Shown one piece after another: positions 13,468 to 16,647 of a stretch of DNA of 16,647 bases. This DNA comes from an uncultured Ruminococcus sp. (lineage in GTDB: Bacteria > Bacillota > Clostridia > Oscillospirales > Ruminococcaceae). The stretch's first letter is position 1. Every line of letters begins with the position of its first letter. The stretch lies in contig CAMNFW010000014.1 in NCBI GenBank assembly GCA_946537565.1, positions 1 to 16,647 on the forward strand. The letters run 5' to 3'. The notes under the pieces are model-generated. The model did not search any database. It was not told the DNA's origin and saw only the letters and a list, made by a program, of their open reading frames with translations. The translations under genes and the position numbers were made by a program.

Positions 13468-15130
13468 ATACCTTTCCTCCCCCGGGTACTATATCCCTGT
13501 ATATTATCCTTATCTCGCCGTCTTCCAGCTTTGAATCCACATATTTATACCAGTTTTTATCGTCCCGCTCAGGATGATCAAGATTCTCACCAAAGCTGTG
13601 CCAGCGGGTCTCCTTTCTTGCACGGAGATGCGCTATTACACTTCTGCATACCGTAAGTCTTTCCCTCAGCTCGTATATATACATCAGCTCCTGACTGTCA
13701 GATGCAGTAAGCTCCTCCGACAGCTCATAAAGCTGCCTGATCTTCCTTTCAGCTATATCCAGCTGCTTTTCATTGAAACGATAATTGGTCTTTATTCCGC
13801 CGGCATAGCTGTCCATTACAGTCTGCATCGCCTCTTCCAGCTGCTCAGTTGTATAAAGCGATTCCTTCGGCAAAAGAAATCTCTCTGCCTCTTCATAGAC
13901 TTTTTCAAGACCTTCAAGCTCACCCCTGAGATGCTCTCCTTTAAGATATTCAACTGCCGACAGTGCTGCGATCTCTCCCTCAGCAAGTGCGCCGGTCACA
14001 TATTTCTGCGGTGCGCCTCCTGCCACATCTCCTGCTGCATAAAGTCCCTGTATTGTCGTTGCCCGGTGAGTGTCTACCCAATAGCCGCTGGCTGTATGTC
14101 CGCCTACAATGTAAGGCTCTGTGCCTTCTATCTCTACATTGCTCACCGACGGCATCATTCCGCTTTCTATCCATTTCAGGGTCTGGGAAGGTGCCATGTT
14201 AAGATATGCTTTCAGAAGCAGCTCCTCCTGCTCCTGTGTTATCCCTTCTGTCCTGAGATAACACGGTCCTCTTCCCTCCTGATTTTCAGTTACTGTTCCA
14301 TATACACGCTCAGATGTGGTAAGCCCGTATTTCTGCTCATAAACCTCGCCCAGTGAGTTTATCTGCCTTGCTCCTGCTCCCTGTGCAAGCGTTCCTGTGG
14401 GTGCGATAGTGTCCTTGCAGCGCAATGCTATGAACCTCATCTCAAAGGTCGTCATTTCAGCTCCGTGCCTTATTCCCATTGCATAGCCGGCTCCGGTATT
14501 AAAAGGCGGATACCACATCTTATGCCGTGAAAATCCTGGATTGTTCGGCTTATAAAGTCCGGCTGCCCCTCCGGTGCATACTATCACCGCTCCTGCCTTT
14601 ACTGCATAAAAACAGCCGTCCTCAACTCCTATACCGTAGGCTCCGTTTATCCTGCCGCCGGAAGTGTCATAGTCGATAATATTTACTCTCTCCAGCACCT
14701 TTACATTCCCAAGCTTCTCAACTGCCGCTGCCAGCAATGGCTTTATATTCTCGCCGTTGATCTTTATGTTCCTGTCGCCACGGGCTGCATATTTTCCGTT
14801 TTTATCTTTGAGTATGACCAGTCCCAGCTCTTCAAGCCTTGCTGTGACTTTATTCAATCTCTCCGACATGGTCAGCAGCAGATCCTCCCTGACTATCCCG
14901 GCTGCGTCCCGTTTGCAGTAATCCACATAATCCTGGGGCGTTTTTCCCTCGGTTATGTATGCGTTGAGAGCGTTGACTCCTGCTGCAAGACAACCGCTGC
15001 GCTTTATATTCGCCTTCTCACAGATGATAACGCTGCGGTCTGAATTTTCAGCGATCGTCATCGCCGCATAACAGCCTGCTGTTCCGCCGCCGATTATCAG
15101 TATATCCGTTTCAAATCTTCTGATTTCCAT
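13442..15130 (-). CDS. aprA: AprA-like FAD subunit of adenylylsulfate reductase
   Basis: AprA reduces APS to sulfite and AMP at FAD. This 562-residue member of the fumarate reductase/AprA flavoprotein group has the dinucleotide motif IIGGGTAGCYAA (12-23), KRSGCLAAGVNALNAY (43-58) for FAD attachment-region binding, GAVIVCTGGAAGLY, EGRGPCYLR, NMAPSQTLKW, GTEPYIVGGHTASGYWVD and the closing FAD motif GLYAAGDVAGGAPQKYVTGALAEG. Those late motifs are those of AprA more than of succinate dehydrogenase or L-aspartate oxidase. It is shorter than AprA of sulfate reducers (about 650), so it is probably an assimilatory-type variant. A GGTGA site precedes the ATG. The adjacent AprB-like gene and cysDN make APS the likely substrate; this rests partly on context. 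Confidence 0.85.
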   Translation of the reverse strand: MEIRRFETDILIIGGGTAGCYAAMTIAENSDRSVIICEKANIKRSGCLAAGVNALNAYITEGKTPQDYVDYCKRDAAGIVREDLLLTMSERLNKVTARLEELGLVILKDKNGKYAARGDRNIKINGENIKPLLAAAVEKLGNVKVLERVNIIDYDTSGGRINGAYGIGVEDGCFYAVKAGAVIVCTGGAAGLYKPNNPGFSRHKMWYPPFNTGAGYAMGIRHGAEMTTFEMRFIALRCKDTIAPTGTLAQGAGARQINSLGEVYEQKYGLTTSERVYGTVTENQEGRGPCYLRTEGITQEQEELLLKAYLNMAPSQTLKWIESGMMPSVSNVEIEGTEPYIVGGHTASGYWVDTHRATTIQGLYAAGDVAGGAPQKYVTGALAEGEIAALSAVEYLKGEHLRGELEGLEKVYEEAERFLLPKESLYTTEQLEEAMQTVMDSYAGGIKTNYRFNEKQLDIAERKIRQLYELSEELTASDSQELMYIYELRERLTVCRSVIAHLRARKETRWHSFGENLDHPERDDKNWYKYVDSKLEDGEIRIIYRDIVPGGGKVYEHSDRQG

Positions 15131-15148
15131 GCTTCACCGCCCTTTACT

Positions 15149-15180
15149 GGGAATAACCCTTTTGAAAAAGGGTTATTCCC
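15149..15180. repeat. Long palindrome between the JAMM protease and aprA genes
   Basis: gggaataaccctttt (15149-15163) pairs exactly with aaaagggttattccc (15166-15180), so almost the whole 32-bp element is one stem. It is followed by cagacccctttcc, a pattern that recalls dispersed intergenic repeats of clostridia. No U tract follows in the minus direction, so it does not look like a terminator of the operon. Confidence 0.8.
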
Positions 15181-15268
15181 CAGACCCCTTTCCTAAAACT
15201 TTTAGCTCTGTAGAATGGTTTTATTTTTACTTCTATCCATTTGATCATATACCGGTAAGTATCCGGTT

Positions 15269-15676
15269 TTACTCTATTATCAGCTCTTCCTTTTCAGCCT
15301 TGCCGTTTTCTACATGAAAAGAATTCAGCACCGGCTCTTCTTCCATAAGCGAAAGTATCAGATAGCTCGCCCGGCTGTCATATGCCAGCCTTATATCCTC
15401 CTGGGAAGGTCTCGACGGCGATACCGGGTGGGAATGCCAGTTGCCAAGCGGTACTATCCCTTCTGCCCGCATATCCTTTACTGCTGCCAGCTGTTCCTTC
15501 GGGTCAAGAGTGAAATGCTCCTCCGCATGGTCAACGTTTGTCAGGATATAAACCTTCTCGATGTACTTGTTCCCGTCAATTATCCTTCCGGCAATCAGTC
15601 CGCAGGCTTCCACCGGTGCTTCTGACCTGGCATGAGCTGTTATCCTGTCAAAGTCCTCTTTTTTCAGCTTTATCAT
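15269..15676 (-). CDS. JAMM/JAB metalloprotease for the sulfur carrier (HcyD/Mec+-like)
   Basis: The 135 residues are a minimal JAB1/MPN domain with an intact zinc site: Glu23 (PVEACGL), His81 and His83 (NWHSHPVSPSRPSQED) and Asp94, matching E...HxH-x10-D. Prokaryotic relatives trim or hydrolyse ubiquitin-like sulfur carriers: Mec+ releases cysteine from CysO, and HcyD in Wolinella handles HcyS. Here the carrier encoded two genes upstream ends in GGG plus five residues, which gives this enzyme an obvious task: exposing the C-terminal glycine. It may also release the amino-acid product. The start overlaps the stop of the E1-like gene (ATGA), so translation is coupled. Domain and active site are certain from sequence; the substrate is inferred from context. 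Confidence 0.87.
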   Translation of the reverse strand: MIKLKKEDFDRITAHARSEAPVEACGLIAGRIIDGNKYIEKVYILTNVDHAEEHFTLDPKEQLAAVKDMRAEGIVPLGNWHSHPVSPSRPSQEDIRLAYDSRASYLILSLMEEEPVLNSFHVENGKAEKEELIIE

Positions 15677-16485
15677 AACCCCAGCCCCTCACATTCCGCC
15701 TGCTCATAGTCGATAAGGCTGGTGATCGTGGGATTCGTTCCGCATACCGGACAACTGCTGGTATCGTGCGGAAGCTTTACCTTCCGGAATTCCATTTTCA
15801 AAGCATCATAGGTCAGCAGTGTTCCTGTAAGCAGCTCGCCCTGACCTATAATGTACTTGACCGCTTCCATTGCCTGCAAGCTTCCTATAACTCCGCCCAT
15901 TGCACCTATTACTCCTGCCTGTTTGCAGGTGGGTACAGCGTCCTTCGGAGGCGGCTCACGGAATACACAGCGGTAGCACGGTCCTTCTCCTGGAACATAG
16001 GTCATCAGCTGTCCCTTGAAACGGATTATGCCTGCGTGTGAAAACGCCTTTTTCGCCATTACACAAGCATCGTTGATAAGAAACTTTGCCGGGAAATTAT
16101 CCGTTCCGTCTATGATGAAATCATAATCCTTGATTATGTCAAGTATATTTGCAGAGGTTATAAACTCGTGATAGGTTATCACCTTGACATCAGGATTTAT
16201 CGCTTCCATTGATTCTCTGGCAGATTCTACCTTCGGCTTTCCGATATCTGCGGTGGAATGTATTACCTGACGCTGGAGATTTGAAAGATCAACATCGTCT
16301 GCATCTGCTATTCCTATCGTTCCTACTCCGGCGGCTGCAAGATACAGTGCTGCCGGTGCCCCAAGTCCGCCTGCTCCGATAATCAGCACCTTCGCATTAA
16401 GCAGCTTCTTCTGACCCTTTGCTCCTACCTCTTTCAGGATTATGTGCCGGGAATAACGCTCTATCTGTTCATTAGTCAATGCCAT
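15673..16485 (-). CDS. E1-like sulfur-carrier adenylyltransferase (ThiF/MoeB/HcyF family)
   Basis: The 270-residue enzyme would adenylate the C-terminal glycine of the carrier and allow its conversion to a thiocarboxylate. It shows RYSRHIILKEVG at the start, the ATP loop GAGGLG (37-42), NLQRQVIH (69-76) with Arg72, DGTDNF (126-131), structural zinc cysteines C170-x2-C173 and C245-x2-C248, and Cys187 in the PTCKQAGV segment, matching the ThiF/MoeB conserved cysteine. There is no rhodanese domain, so sulfur must come from free sulfide or another donor. Its ribosome binding site GGGAGG lies inside the glycine codons of the carrier gene, and the two genes overlap by 14 nt. The genes around it argue for sulfur amino acid synthesis, not thiamine or molybdopterin, though sequence alone cannot decide. 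Confidence 0.88.
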   Translation of the reverse strand: MALTNEQIERYSRHIILKEVGAKGQKKLLNAKVLIIGAGGLGAPAALYLAAAGVGTIGIADADDVDLSNLQRQVIHSTADIGKPKVESARESMEAINPDVKVITYHEFITSANILDIIKDYDFIIDGTDNFPAKFLINDACVMAKKAFSHAGIIRFKGQLMTYVPGEGPCYRCVFREPPPKDAVPTCKQAGVIGAMGGVIGSLQAMEAVKYIIGQGELLTGTLLTYDALKMEFRKVKLPHDTSSCPVCGTNPTITSLIDYEQAECEGLGL

Positions 16486-16647
16486 ACTGTCCGCCTCCCA
16501 TAAAATACAGAAACTCTATACTGTCACCGTCCTTGATCACAGTGTCCTTGAACTGGCTGTTTTCTACAAACTCATCGTTGATAGTTACTGTAACATACTG
16601 CGGTGTTTCCACGTTTTCATCAATAACCAGCTGTTCCACTGTAAGCC
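16472..16647 (-). CDS. ThiS/MoaD-like sulfur carrier, C-terminal part (5' end outside window)
   Basis: The frame runs from the window edge to TAA at 16474-16472 and gives 57 residues. The pattern VTVTINDEFV, then FKDTVIKDGDSIEFLYFMGGG, is the last half of a beta-grasp sulfur carrier. The chain does not stop at the glycines; QYGID follows. Active carriers need a free C-terminal Gly-Gly, so trimming is expected, and a JAMM protease is encoded two genes on. A HcyS- or CysO-like role in sulfur amino acid synthesis is the best fit to the neighbours; ThiS is the alternative. The gene is partial and its promoter was not seen. Confidence 0.85.
   Translation of the reverse strand, partial: LTVEQLVIDENVETPQYVTVTINDEFVENSQFKDTVIKDGDSIEFLYFMGGGQYGID

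Noticed and set aside
13574..14356. Plus-strand 260-residue open frame inside aprA
   Set aside because: It lies wholly antisense to a clear AprA-like gene, has no ribosome binding site and shows no family signature.

Overview
The window looks like a piece of a Firmicutes chromosome, most likely Ruminococcus or a close relative in the Oscillospiraceae. This is inferred from a type I dockerin protein, exported proteins with Thr/Ala/Val/Glu linkers and an SPKTG-type sorting tail, GGAGG-type ribosome binding sites, and near-consensus sigma-A promoters (TTGACx, 17 bp, TATAAT). No tRNA, rRNA, CRISPR array or transposase was found.

Layout. Positions 1-2700: the 3' end of an exported SH3-domain protein with its terminator, then a graveyard (an AraC-type regulator stump and a deleted, frameshifted copy of a cell-wall-anchored protein), then a protein with two near-identical 112-residue repeats. 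Positions 2703-4229: an ASCH-DUF1810 fusion and an alpha/beta hydrolase, probably one transcription unit with the repeat protein. Positions 4240-6129: an Lsa-like ABC-F ribosome-protection ATPase behind a roughly 330-nt leader. The leader holds a strong promoter, a three-codon leader ORF (MKK) and an intrinsic terminator just before the ribosome binding site, which is the layout of antibiotic-induced attenuation. Positions 6147-6808: a divergent tRNA 2'-phosphotransferase (KptA/Tpt1). Positions 6911-7749: a sortase-type anchored exported protein. Positions 7912-9832: glycerol-1-phosphate dehydrogenase plus a HAD phosphatase, whose 5' UTR contains three consecutive perfect GC-rich hairpins. Positions 9885-10524: a small dockerin protein.

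The largest unit is a sulfur-assimilation cluster on the minus strand, 16647 down to 10547. In transcription order it encodes a ThiS/MoaD-like sulfur carrier (5' end outside the window), an E1-like adenylating enzyme, a JAMM/JAB metalloprotease, an AprA-like flavoprotein, an AprB-like 2x[4Fe-4S] ferredoxin, CysD and CysN. The inferred path is sulfate to APS by CysDN and APS to sulfite by AprAB, with no APS kinase or PAPS reductase in view. After reduction to sulfide by an enzyme not seen here, the sulfur would be loaded as a thiocarboxylate on the carrier. The carrier ends in Gly-Gly-Gly followed by five residues that the JAMM protease would have to remove. This matches the logic of the Wolinella HcyS/HcyD/HcyF homocysteine route and the mycobacterial CysO/Mec+ cysteine route. 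It is the most interesting system in the window, together with the ABC-F attenuator.
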